Below are positions 1 to 6,042 of a DNA stretch of 6,192 nucleotides, in pieces. This DNA comes from an uncultured Actinomycetes bacterium (lineage in GTDB: Bacteria; Actinomycetota; Thermoleophilia; Solirubrobacterales; Thermoleophilaceae). The notes under the pieces are model-generated. The model worked only from the letters and a program-made list of their open reading frames with translations. It searched no databases and had not been told where the DNA came from. Within the stretch, counting starts at the first letter, position 1; every line of letters begins with the position of its first letter. Where the stretch lies: positions 1 through 6,192 of the forward strand of contig CAMLNW010000171.1 of the NCBI GenBank assembly GCA_946481495.1, given 5' to 3'. Made by a program: the position numbers and the translations under genes.

Positions 1-70
1 TGCCCTCGCCGCTCTCGATCCCATCTGGGAACAGATCATCGCCCGCACCGGCATGCTCGACCTGGGCCAT
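1..70 (-). CDS. Start of an unidentified gene downstream of the SSADH gene (partial)
   Basis: An ATG at 70-68 opens a minus-strand frame that stays open to base 1, giving 23 codons (MAQVEHAGAG, then DDLFPDGIESGEG) before the window ends. The start lies 17 nt after the TGA of the SSADH gene. The intervening bases carry a GAGGGG partly overlapping that stop and an AGGA eight bases before the ATG, either of which could serve as ribosome binding site. The spacing implies an operon with the dehydrogenase, so a related catabolic step (for example a transaminase) would be a reasonable guess, but the visible residues match no family I recognise. The opposite strand is also open here, but only as an extension of antisense sequence over the dehydrogenase. 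Confidence 0.5.
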   Translation of the reverse strand, partial: MAQVEHAGAGDDLFPDGIESGEG

Positions 71-87
71 GCGTTCGATCCTACCCC

Positions 88-1620
88 TCAGTCCATGTTG
101 ATGGCTACGTATTTCGTCTCGAGGTACTCCTCGATTCCCTCGTACCCGCCCTCACGACCGAAGCCGGACTGCTTGACCCCGCCGAAGGGAGCGGCAGGGT
201 TGGACACCATGCCCTGGTTGAGGCCGACCATGCCGGTCTCGAGCGCCTCGCAGACGCGCAGGGCGCGTTTGAGGTCGCGCGTGTAGACGTAGGCGACGAG
301 GCCGAACTCGGTGTCGTTGGCGGCGGCGATCGCGTCGTCCTCGGAGTCGAAGGCGATCACGGGGGCGACCGGGCCGAAGATCTCCTCGGAGAGGACGCGC
401 GAGCCGGGCGCAACGCCCTTCAGGACGGTCGGCGCGTAGAAGTGGCCCGCGCCGTCGAGGCGGCCGGCGGCTCCGTCGTCGGCGTCACCGTCGGCCATGC
501 TGTCGTGGCCGCCGCTGCGCACGTCGATGCCGCCGATCAGCGCCTGGGCGCCGTTCGAGATCGCGTCGTTGACGAGCTCGGTCACCTTGTCGCGAGTGTC
601 GTTGTCGACGAGCGGACCGATGTCGACGCCGTCCTCGGTGCCGCGGCCGACGTTGAGCTCGCGCATCGCCGCCGCGAGCCGATCGGCGAATTCGTCGGCG
701 ACCGGCGCCGCGACGTGGAAGCGGTTGGCGGCGGTGCAGGCCTCGCCGATGTTGCGCAGCTTGGCGACCATCGCGCCCTCGACGGCGGCGTCGAGATCGG
801 CGTCCTCGAAGACGAGGAACGGGGCGTTGCCGCCAAGCTCCATCGACAGCTTCAGGACGTTCGGCGCCGACTGCTCGATCAGCTTGCGGCCGACCTCGGT
901 CGATCCGGTGAAGGAGATCTTGCGTAGGCGCGGGTCCTCGATCAGCGGGCCGGTGACGTCGCTCGCCGACTTGGCCGTCACGACGTTCAGCACGCCCTTC
1001 GGCAGTCCCGCGTTCTCGAGGATCTGCGCGAGCGCCAGCATCGACAGCGGCGTCAGCTTCGCCGGCTTGACGACCATCGTGCAGCCCGCGGCGATCGCCG
1101 GACCGATCTTGCGCGTCCCCATCGCCGTCGGAAAGTTCCACGGGGTGATCAGCAGGCAGGGTCCGACCGGCTGCTTCATCGTCAGCAGCCGTCCGGCGCC
1201 GTTCGGCGCCGTCGCGTAGCGCCCGTCGATCCGCACCGCCTCCTCGGCGTTCCAGCGGAAGAACTCCGACGCGTAGGCGATCTCCGCCTTCGACTCGGCG
1301 AGCGCCTTGCCCATCTCGAGCGTCATCAGCAGCGCCAGCTCGTCGGCGCGCTCGGTCATCTCCTCGTAGGCGCGGCGCAGGATCTCCCCACGCTCGCGCG
1401 GCGGATGGGCGGCCCAAGCGGGCTGTGCGGCGCATGCGGCATCAAGCGCGGCGGCGGCGTCGTCCGGCGTCGCGTCGGCGATCTCACAGAGCGTGTGGCC
1501 GGTCGCGGGGTCCTCCACCGGCAGCGTCGCCCCACCGCTTGCGTCGCGCCACTCGCCGCCGATGTAGAGCTGCTTCGGGGTGGCGTCCAGCGCCACCTGC
1601 TCATTGCTCGCAACGCTCAT
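88..1620 (-). CDS. gabD: Succinate-semialdehyde dehydrogenase, NAD(P)+-dependent (aldehyde dehydrogenase family)
   Basis: Predicted cytosolic enzyme oxidising succinate semialdehyde to succinate with NAD(P)+, the last step of GABA breakdown. The 510 residues cover the whole aldehyde dehydrogenase fold. Visible signatures are TPWNFP (Asn162, oxyanion hole), VVKPA (Lys185, cofactor ribose), FTGSTEVG (237-244, Rossmann loop), MELGG (Glu261, general base), GEACTAANR (Cys295, nucleophile), EEIFGPV (412-418) and PFGGVKQSGFGREGG near the C-terminus, a signature typical of SSADH-like members. A Gly/Asp-rich insertion at about residues 366-392 sits where the family normally has a short loop, which accounts for the length above the usual 480 or so. 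The ATG at 1620 is the only sensible start; no Shine-Dalgarno precedes it, and translation may be leaderless. The substrate is inferred from family resemblance: other semialdehyde or betaine-aldehyde dehydrogenases share these motifs. Confidence 0.88.
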   Translation of the reverse strand: MSVASNEQVALDATPKQLYIGGEWRDASGGATLPVEDPATGHTLCEIADATPDDAAAALDAACAAQPAWAAHPPRERGEILRRAYEEMTERADELALLMTLEMGKALAESKAEIAYASEFFRWNAEEAVRIDGRYATAPNGAGRLLTMKQPVGPCLLITPWNFPTAMGTRKIGPAIAAGCTMVVKPAKLTPLSMLALAQILENAGLPKGVLNVVTAKSASDVTGPLIEDPRLRKISFTGSTEVGRKLIEQSAPNVLKLSMELGGNAPFLVFEDADLDAAVEGAMVAKLRNIGEACTAANRFHVAAPVADEFADRLAAAMRELNVGRGTEDGVDIGPLVDNDTRDKVTELVNDAISNGAQALIGGIDVRSGGHDSMADGDADDGAAGRLDGAGHFYAPTVLKGVAPGSRVLSEEIFGPVAPVIAFDSEDDAIAAANDTEFGLVAYVYTRDLKRALRVCEALETGMVGLNQGMVSNPAAPFGGVKQSGFGREGGYEGIEEYLETKYVAINMD

Positions 1621-1626
1621 GGGTTG

Positions 1627-1632
1627 AGGTTA
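1627..1632 (-). promoter_or_regulatory. Possible -10 element for leaderless transcription of the SSADH gene
   Basis: On the minus strand TAACCT (consensus TANNNT) ends six bases before the ATG at 1620. That is the distance expected when transcription starts at or next to the start codon, as is common in actinobacteria, and it would explain the missing ribosome binding site. I see no clear -35. The assignment rests on one hexamer and spacing only. Confidence 0.25.
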
Positions 1633-1663
1633 CTCAGGGGGGCTCATTCACTCAGATCCACCC

Positions 1664-1701
1664 TTGTATAGGTGGTGGCCCGTACAAACGACGAACATCG
1701 T
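1664..1701 (+). repeat. Upstream copy of a 38-bp repeat, covering the start codon of the DUF559 gene
   Basis: Matches 2610-2647 without gaps at 31 of 38 positions; the longest shared blocks are TGGCCCGT and CAAACGACGA. Within it, 1682-1696 (GTACAAACGACGAAC) is a perfect 15-base inverted match to 2601-2615 on the far side of the gene. The left palindrome arm is decayed here: only TTGTA (1664-1668) still pairs with TACAA (1684-1688). The repeat contains the gene's start (GTG at 1675, aligned with ATG at 2621) and first nine codons. A palindrome over the start of a gene encoding a winged-helix domain fits an autoregulatory operator, but this is inference. Confidence 0.75.
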
Positions 1702-2588
1702 TCGAGAGACCTCTGGAAGCTGGTCGAGCGCCAGCACGGTGTGGTCTCTCGCGAGCAGCTTCTCGCGCGCGGATACAGCGCCGCGGCCATCGCGCATCGA
1801 CTGGCCGTGGGCCGCCTGCACCCCATACAACGCGGGATCTACGCAGTGGGGCGACCTGAGCTGTCACGTCACGGCGTCTGGATCGCATCCGCGATGAGCT
1901 GTGGCACGGGGGCGGTCGTCAGCCACGACAGCGCCGCTCACTGTGGGGGATCCGCGAGCGGGAGCGACAGGTAGAGGTGACGGTGCCGCTCCACGTCCGT
2001 CGCCGCCGGCCCAGCATTGCGATCTACCAGCGGACGCTGCCCTCATCCGAGCGGACCACGCATGAAGGCGTGCCGGTCACCACCGTTCATCGCACGTTGC
2101 TCGACTTGGCGGCGCGCCTCAGACGCGGTCAGCTCGAGGCCGCGATCAACGCCGCCGACAAGCGCGACCTCACCAACCCGGAGCGACTGCGAGCAGCACT
2201 CGAGGATTTCGCCGGCCGCCCCGGCGTCAAGACTCTTCGTAGCGTCCTCGACCGGCGGACGTTCACCTTTACCGCATCAGAGCTGGAGCGCTGGTTCCTG
2301 CCGCTCGCTAGTGCTGCGGGTCTGCCGCGTCCACTCACCAGCAAGTACGTAAACGGATTCGAAGTCGACTTCTATTGGCCCGGCTTGGGACTGGTCGTCG
2401 AAACGGACGGGTTGCGCTACCACCGCACGCCGGCCGCGCAGGCGCGCGATCGTCTCCGTGACCAGACTCATGCCCGCGCGGGACTGACGCCTCTGCGCTT
2501 CACCCACGGGCAGATTCGCTACGAGCGCTCCCGCGTCCGCGCGACGCTGAGCGATGTCGCTCGACGCCTTGAGAACACGCGCAAGTAG
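1675..2588 (+). pseudogene. Frameshifted AbiEi-like antitoxin-domain / DUF559 (PD-(D/E)XK-like) gene
   Basis: Two abutting frames, 1675-1974 and 1977-2588, are one gene broken by a one-base deletion. Adding one C after 1941 restores SHDSAAHLWGIRERER, including the SAAxLWG motif as I remember it for this family, and gives a protein of about 304 residues. In that protein, residues 11-59 form an AbiEi-type winged helix ending RGIYAVG. Residues about 80-145 resemble the AbiEi-type middle domain. Residues about 200-300 are a DUF559/Vsr-like nuclease fold with FEVDFYW (Asp232) and VVETDG (Glu243, Asp245) as likely metal ligands, then DRLRD. GTG 1675 is preferred to GTG 1672 because it aligns with the ATG of the downstream repeat copy. 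The gene stands alone, with no AbiEii-type toxin partner visible. Whether it acts in toxin-antitoxin, repair or mobility is unknown. A sequencing error could also explain the shift. Confidence 0.8.
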
Positions 2589-2600
2589 ATGCGAGACGCA

Positions 2601-2647
2601 GTTCGTCGTTTGTACTGGTTATGGCCCGTGCAAACGACGAGGATCGT
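2601..2647 (+). repeat. Palindromic repeat copy downstream of the DUF559 gene
   Basis: The arms TCGTCGTTTGTAC (2603-2615) and GTGCAAACGACGA (2628-2640) pair at 13 of 13 positions, counting one G-T wobble, around a 12-nt loop. Bases 2610-2647 are the direct repeat of 1664-1701, and 2601-2615 is an exact inverted copy of 1682-1696. It contains an ATG (2621) opening MARANDEDRV followed by TAG at 2651-2653, matching the start VARTNDEHRS of the neighbouring gene. It lies between two convergent stops (2588 and 2658) and so could act as a bidirectional terminator, but it has no T-run, and its likeness to the gene start argues for another origin. Confidence 0.75.
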
Positions 2648-2657
2648 GTGTAGGCGG

Positions 2658-3542
2658 CTAGTCGGCGCCGAGCACGGGCTCGGGGCCGCGGGGGGTGAGG
2701 ACCTGACCGAGGCTGGTTGCGGCGGCTGAGAAGAGGGCGGCGCCGTGGCGGGCGATGTCGATTGGGCCGCCGTTGGCCGCGAGGCGGTCGCCGAGGGCGG
2801 TGGCGGCACGCTCCTGTAGAGACGGTCCGCTCGGCTGCGCGCGGCGGGCGTTGGCGGGCCGATCGGTCGACGAGGCCTGGCGTCCGTCGGGCGGTGGGGC
2901 GATATCGCCGCCGCCTCCGCCGCCGAGGCAGCTGCGGATCGCGTCGGCGAAGAGGGCGCCGCGGTAGGCGTAGCCGGCGCTGGTCGCGTGGACGCCGTCG
3001 GCCTGCAGGATCCCCGGCGTTCCGGCCGCGGCGTCGTTCCACTCGACCAGGACGACGTTCGGTGTCGAGGCGGCGAAGTCGCGGATCATCGAGTTCTGAC
3101 CGTCGATCGGGATGCCGGCGAGCGGCGGGCGGTTGAGCGTCGCAATCACCAGGCAGCGGTCGCCGGCCAGCTGACGGGCGGCGGCCAGACTGCCCGCGGT
3201 GACCGACACCGCCGCATTGCCGTCGTTGGTGCCCAGGTCGAAGACGACGGTGTCGTGCTCTGGGCCGAGCAGACTGCTCAGCACCGAGACTCCCGCGACG
3301 CTCGGCCGGCCGATCTCGTTGTCGGACTGGATCTCTGCCTCGGGCAGCGCGGCACGCAACGGCCCGTCGGTGCCGACGCCCAGGCTGTCGCCGACGACGA
3401 GCACGGTGGCGCTAGCGACGGGCGGGAGCAGGCAGCAGGCGGCAGTCGCCGTGAGCAGCGCGAGCGTCGCGGCGAGCCAGCTTCGCGGCTGGCGCGATCT
3501 GGGCGCTGGACGGCCCACCGCCAGCGCGTCGAGGTCGCTCAT
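2658..3542 (-). CDS. Exported SGNH/GDSL-type hydrolase with a disordered C-terminal tail
   Basis: A 294-residue serine esterase/lipase-like protein of the SGNH family. Block I is VVGDSLGVG with Ser53 as nucleophile; a Gly (about 78) follows for block II; block III is FDLGTNDG with Asn106; block V is DGVHATSAGY with Asp182 and His185. Residues 20-46 (Arg, then a hydrophobic run ending VASA) look like a signal peptide with cleavage near 46, so the protein is probably exported. After residue 206 comes a Gly6 run and a Pro/Ala/Arg-rich tail of about 85 residues with no recognisable domain. Its ATG overlaps the TGA of the gene before it (ATGA), indicating translational coupling. The substrate cannot be read from sequence; O-acyl groups on envelope glycans or lipids are plausible. 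The two hydrolases are homologous in fold but too diverged to be a recent duplication. Confidence 0.82.
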   Translation of the reverse strand: MSDLDALAVGRPAPRSRQPRSWLAATLALLTATAACCLLPPVASATVLVVGDSLGVGTDGPLRAALPEAEIQSDNEIGRPSVAGVSVLSSLLGPEHDTVVFDLGTNDGNAAVSVTAGSLAAARQLAGDRCLVIATLNRPPLAGIPIDGQNSMIRDFAASTPNVVLVEWNDAAAGTPGILQADGVHATSAGYAYRGALFADAIRSCLGGGGGGDIAPPPDGRQASSTDRPANARRAQPSGPSLQERAATALGDRLAANGGPIDIARHGAALFSAAATSLGQVLTPRGPEPVLGAD

Positions 3543-4216
3543 GGTGCGGTTGCGCCGCCGCCCTCGGTGCCGCCGGATGGGGGCGTGGCGTCGGGAGCGA
3601 CCCGCGCCAAGGGGGCCTTCAGCAGGTTCGCCAGCGCGCGTTGACCGGCGTTGGTCAGGTGAATGCCGTCCGAGTAGGTCATGCCTTTGTGGCGCTTGGT
3701 GTGCCTGACCCAGTCGACGAGTGCGATCCGGCGCGGCCAGCTGGAGGCGGCGGCGCGCAGGGTCGCGGCGTCGGTGTATGGCGTTCCGCGTACCTCGCGT
3801 GGCGTGACCAGGCCGAGGATGCGGTCGGGCCCGAGGATCCGCAACGCAGTCCGTACCTCGGCGCGGCTGATCGAAGAGTTCGACCCGAGCGCAATCACGA
3901 CCACGCGTGGCAGGCCTTCGACGCGCGCATGCTTGCGCAGCACATCCAACCCCTCCGTCATCTGACGACAGCCGCGCACGTCGACGTCGTAACCGATCGC
4001 GGCGGTCTCCTCTGCCGCGCCGAGCAGCACCGAATCGCCGATCGCCAGCGGCGCTTGGTCCATCCCTGCGTCGGCGGTCGAAGCGAAGTGCCGTGTCTTA
4101 CCGCAGCCGGCGTCGGCGACCGCCGTCATCGACAGCGTCGTCGCGGTCATCGCGCATGCCGCGATGGCGGCTGCTTGTCGCCACGAGGGCGCCACGAGGG
4201 CACTGTGGCAGAACAT
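3539..4216 (-). CDS. Exported SGNH-domain protein resembling the periplasmic domain of acyltransferase-3/OatA-type enzymes
   Basis: Starting at the ATG at 4216 gives 225 residues; a TTG at 4279 would add 21 polar residues. I chose the ATG because it puts a classical signal peptide at the N-terminus (Arg, then Ala-rich hydrophobic residues ending AVADA). Neither start has a convincing ribosome binding site. Numbered from the TTG, the motifs are AIGDSVLLG (Ser83), VIALGSNSSI (Asn134) and YSDGIHLTNAG (Asp204, His207), a complete Ser-Asp-His triad plus the Asn. The order GDSVLLGA, then VDVRGCRQMTEGLDVL, ALGSN, LVDW and DGIHLT closely resembles the SGNH domain fused to acyltransferase-3 membrane domains that O-acetylate peptidoglycan or surface sugars. 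Here it stands alone with no membrane acyltransferase in view. It is the first gene of a coupled pair. Exact activity (esterase or transferase) is undetermined. Confidence 0.8.
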   Translation of the reverse strand: MFCHSALVAPSWRQAAAIAACAMTATTLSMTAVADAGCGKTRHFASTADAGMDQAPLAIGDSVLLGAAEETAAIGYDVDVRGCRQMTEGLDVLRKHARVEGLPRVVVIALGSNSSISRAEVRTALRILGPDRILGLVTPREVRGTPYTDAATLRAAASSWPRRIALVDWVRHTKRHKGMTYSDGIHLTNAGQRALANLLKAPLARVAPDATPPSGGTEGGGATAP

Positions 4217-4327
4217 GCGGCCGATCGCGCCGGGATCGCTTGACGCCTGCTCGGCTGGCCGGTAAGTTCGTGTCTGCAATTCCGGGAGGGTTCCTGGTCA
4301 TTGCTCCCCCTAAGGAGGGAAGGGGAA

Positions 4328-4426
4328 GTGGAGAAGATCTACGTAGCTCGAGTATCTGGATGCGGTCGCGGCGCCGAGCCGCGGTGTGAAAGGCCGCCGA
4401 CTCCGGGTGCTTCCGACAGCACGTAG
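4328..4426 (+). CDS. Possible 32-residue small ORF behind a strong Shine-Dalgarno sequence
   Basis: AAGGAGG at 4312-4318, essentially the full anti-SD complement, lies nine bases before GTG 4328. The frame reads VEKIYVARVSGCGRG, then AEPRCERPPTPGASDST, and stops at TAG 4424-4426. There is no signal peptide, membrane segment or known motif; two Cys residues are present. It lies in the gap between two minus-strand genes, with no plus-strand gene following in the window. It overlaps the inverted repeats at 4336-4442, so the purine-rich run may be chance or part of an RNA structure. Many short frames open by chance in GC-rich DNA; only the ribosome binding site makes this one worth listing. Confidence 0.22.
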   Translation: MEKIYVARVSGCGRGAEPRCERPPTPGASDST

Positions 4427-4442
4427 ATCGGCTGTGCCGTCG
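4336..4442. other. Nested inverted repeats in the gap upstream of the SGNH pair (possible structured leader)
   Basis: GATCTACGT (4336-4344) is the exact reverse complement of ACGTAGATC (4421-4429), enclosing 76 nt. Inside is CGCGGC / GCCGCG (4367-4372 / 4378-4383) with a five-base loop. CGACAGCAC (4414-4422) can instead pair with GTGCCGTCG (4434-4442) at eight of nine positions, and this overlaps the right arm of the outer stem, so the two pairings exclude each other. On the minus strand this would lie in the 5' leader of the SGNH genes. I compared it by eye with c-di-AMP, TPP, cobalamin, c-di-GMP, tmRNA, SRP and RNase P consensus motifs and saw no match. Confidence 0.35.
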
Positions 4443-4545
4443 CGTCAGCTCCCCGACTCTCGCCCGGGGCCGCGACGCCTCATAACGGCATGGGTGGGGA
4501 GGCCCTCGGCGCCGCCCCTTCACAAAAATTTCCTCGCCTGGAGTA

Positions 4546-4579
4546 CATAGGGCCCCGGCGCCAGCGCCGGGGCCCTGTG
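4546..4579 (-). terminator. Hairpin terminator after the LeuRS-like gene
   Basis: CATAGGGCCCCGGCG (4546-4560) and CGCCGGGGCCCTGTG (4565-4579) pair over 15 bp (one T-G wobble) with a CCAG loop. The hairpin begins 15 nt past the TGA of the LeuRS-like gene on the minus strand, the usual place for an intrinsic terminator. No T-run follows directly; AATTTTTG occurs about 15 nt further on. It could also stop plus-strand transcription, for instance from the small ORF at 4328. The rest of the gap (4217-4593) holds only the inverted repeats and small ORF listed separately and an A/T-rich patch at 4521-4531. Confidence 0.65.
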
Positions 4580-4593
4580 GTTTCCGGCGCGAG

Positions 4594-5958
4594 TCAGGCG
4601 GCGGCCGGCTCGCGCTGAAGGCTGGGCCAGGCGTCGTCCACCGCGCCGCCCTGGCCCGCGCTCTGCCATAGCTCGCCGGCGACCACCGGCGCGAGTGGTG
4701 CCAGCAGCCGGGCGAGCACCGCGAGTGCGATCCCAACTGCCTCGCGGTCGGAATCCTGCTCGCCGCGATCCGCATTCGCGCGGCGGTCGAAATCCTCGAT
4801 GCGCGCAAACAGCCTGATCGCGTTGCGGGTGGCGAGGTGCGGGGCGATCTGCTCGTAGTTCTCGGCGCTCCGAGCAACAGCGATGTCGCACCAGCCCGCG
4901 AGCCGCCGCCGCAGTCCGTCGGAGGCGTCGATCTGAGTGCCGGACGACGCACTGTCGAGACGCGACGCGGCGAACGCGCGCAGATCGGCAAGGAACGCGG
5001 CGACGTAGCCGAGGATGTCGTCGGTGGCGGCGAATCGCTTCGCCGGGGCCGCGGTGTGGAGTAGCGCGAAGCGCACGACGTCGTCGCCGTAGGCAGCTAT
5101 CAGCGCGTCGGGATCGCTGGGATCCGGGGTGGCGCTTGGCGGCTCCGCAGCGGCCCCGTTCGTCGCCGCGGCGCGCTTGCGCTTGACCGCGCGCAGCTTG
5201 ACCCCACCGTGCGGAAGCGCAGGACCAACCGGCTCGCCGTCGGTCAGCTCGAGCCCGCCTGCGTCGCGCAGCGCCTTGGCGACCGTGCGCAGGTCGAGCA
5301 ACGCGCCGTTCGTGTCGTCACCCACGACCGCCAGTGCCGGCAGATGGGTCGCTAGATCGGCGGCCCGCGCCTGCGGATCGCCGTCGCGCGCGTCGGGCGG
5401 CAAGGTCGCGACGAGCAGCGCCAAGGCGGCGGCGAAGCGGGGGTGGAGCGAACCGGCCGCACGCCAGTCGTCGCCCGTCGCCAGCGGCAGGTCGCCGGCG
5501 GCGAAGTAGACGGTCGGCGGCCCCTTGTCCTTCTTGGAGTCGACGTTCCAGCCCGCGGCGGCGAGCTTCGACAGGCTCTGCTCCAGCTCGTCGCCCGAAT
5601 CGCCCGGATCGTCGACGTGCTCGAGCAGCTCCCGCTGACCGGCGAGTGCCTTGTCGCCCCAGCCGTTCAGCTCGTCGAGCCGCCGCTCGCTCTCCTCGTG
5701 CAGCTTGCCGCTGCGCAGGCGCCACCCCTCGCCGCTGCGCTGGTAGATCTGGCCGTTGGACTCGAGTTGCTCGATCAGCCACTGTCCCCAGCGCTCGACC
5801 GTCGCCGCGTCCACGTCGGGCTCGAAGAGCACGTCGGCGCCCGCCATCCGGCGAAACCGCACGTAGGCGTCGGCGATCGCATGGCCTCGCAGGGTGGTGA
5901 GGCTGCGGTCGCCGCCGGAGCTGGCGCTGAGTGTGAATACGTATGGATTGCTTGGCAC
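4594..5958 (-). CDS. Divergent leucyl-tRNA-synthetase-like protein without intact HIGH/KMSKS motifs or editing domain
   Basis: A 454-residue class I aminoacyl-tRNA-synthetase relative, about half the length of LeuRS. The N-terminus (NPYVFTLSASSGG, then GHAIADAYVRFRRMAGADVLF, 25-45) follows the LeuRS order of strand, HIGH helix and the ARYKRMxGYNVL-like segment, but HxGH reads LRGH (23-26), losing the first His. Residues 87-111 resemble the LeuRS segment before the editing insert, which is absent. Where KMSKS is expected (about 254-262) the sequence is VKLRAVKRKR. DPDALIAAYGDDVVRFALL (282-300) matches the region after KMSKS, and 347-446 is the helical anticodon-binding domain (LAPLAPVVAGELW, then WP). 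The frame is intact with normal codon bias, so it looks selected rather than decayed. Canonical leucylation seems unlikely; tRNA binding or another adenylate reaction is possible. GTG at 5958 fits the alignment. A tRNA gene lies 33 nt upstream, same strand. Confidence 0.7.
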   Translation of the reverse strand: MPSNPYVFTLSASSGGDRSLTTLRGHAIADAYVRFRRMAGADVLFEPDVDAATVERWGQWLIEQLESNGQIYQRSGEGWRLRSGKLHEESERRLDELNGWGDKALAGQRELLEHVDDPGDSGDELEQSLSKLAAAGWNVDSKKDKGPPTVYFAAGDLPLATGDDWRAAGSLHPRFAAALALLVATLPPDARDGDPQARAADLATHLPALAVVGDDTNGALLDLRTVAKALRDAGGLELTDGEPVGPALPHGGVKLRAVKRKRAAATNGAAAEPPSATPDPSDPDALIAAYGDDVVRFALLHTAAPAKRFAATDDILGYVAAFLADLRAFAASRLDSASSGTQIDASDGLRRRLAGWCDIAVARSAENYEQIAPHLATRNAIRLFARIEDFDRRANADRGEQDSDREAVGIALAVLARLLAPLAPVVAGELWQSAGQGGAVDDAWPSLQREPAAA

Positions 5959-6021
5959 GTCGATCCGAACGGCTGTCGCTGAAATGGCTAGTGCGCCCGA
6001 CGGGACTCGAACCCGTATCTG

Positions 6022-6034
6022 CGGCTTGAAAGGC
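6022..6034. repeat. Anticodon-arm repeat, copy 1 (in the tRNA)
   Basis: CGGCTTGAAAGGC on the plus strand spans the anticodon loop of the tRNA. It recurs with a single A missing at 6111-6122, 89 bp away inside the D-loop insertion. The first nine bases are identical. Confidence 0.5.
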
Positions 6035-6042
6035 CGCTGCTC

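Noticed and set aside
53..286. Plus-strand frame open from the window edge to 286
   Set aside because: Most of it is antisense to the C-terminus of the SSADH gene. The minus strand offers a better explanation of bases 1-70: an ATG 17 nt after the SSADH stop with a ribosome binding site.
442..1219. Long plus-strand frames opposite the SSADH gene (for example 442-927 and 497-1219)
   Set aside because: They are antisense shadows of a well-supported gene with all catalytic motifs; their products are Arg/Ala/Val-rich with no recognisable domain, as expected in GC-rich DNA.
2601..2640. Plain bidirectional terminator between convergent genes
   Set aside because: The position fits, but no T-run follows on either strand and the sequence matches the start region of the adjacent gene, including an aligned start codon, which a simple terminator would not.
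4098..4991. A 297-codon minus-strand frame with an internal ATG (4301) behind AGGGGGAG
   Set aside because: It spans parts of the LeuRS-like gene, the intergenic hairpin and the SGNH gene in a different frame; the product is Arg/Pro/Ser-rich and overlaps two supported genes. The purine run is the complement of pyrimidine-rich intergenic DNA.
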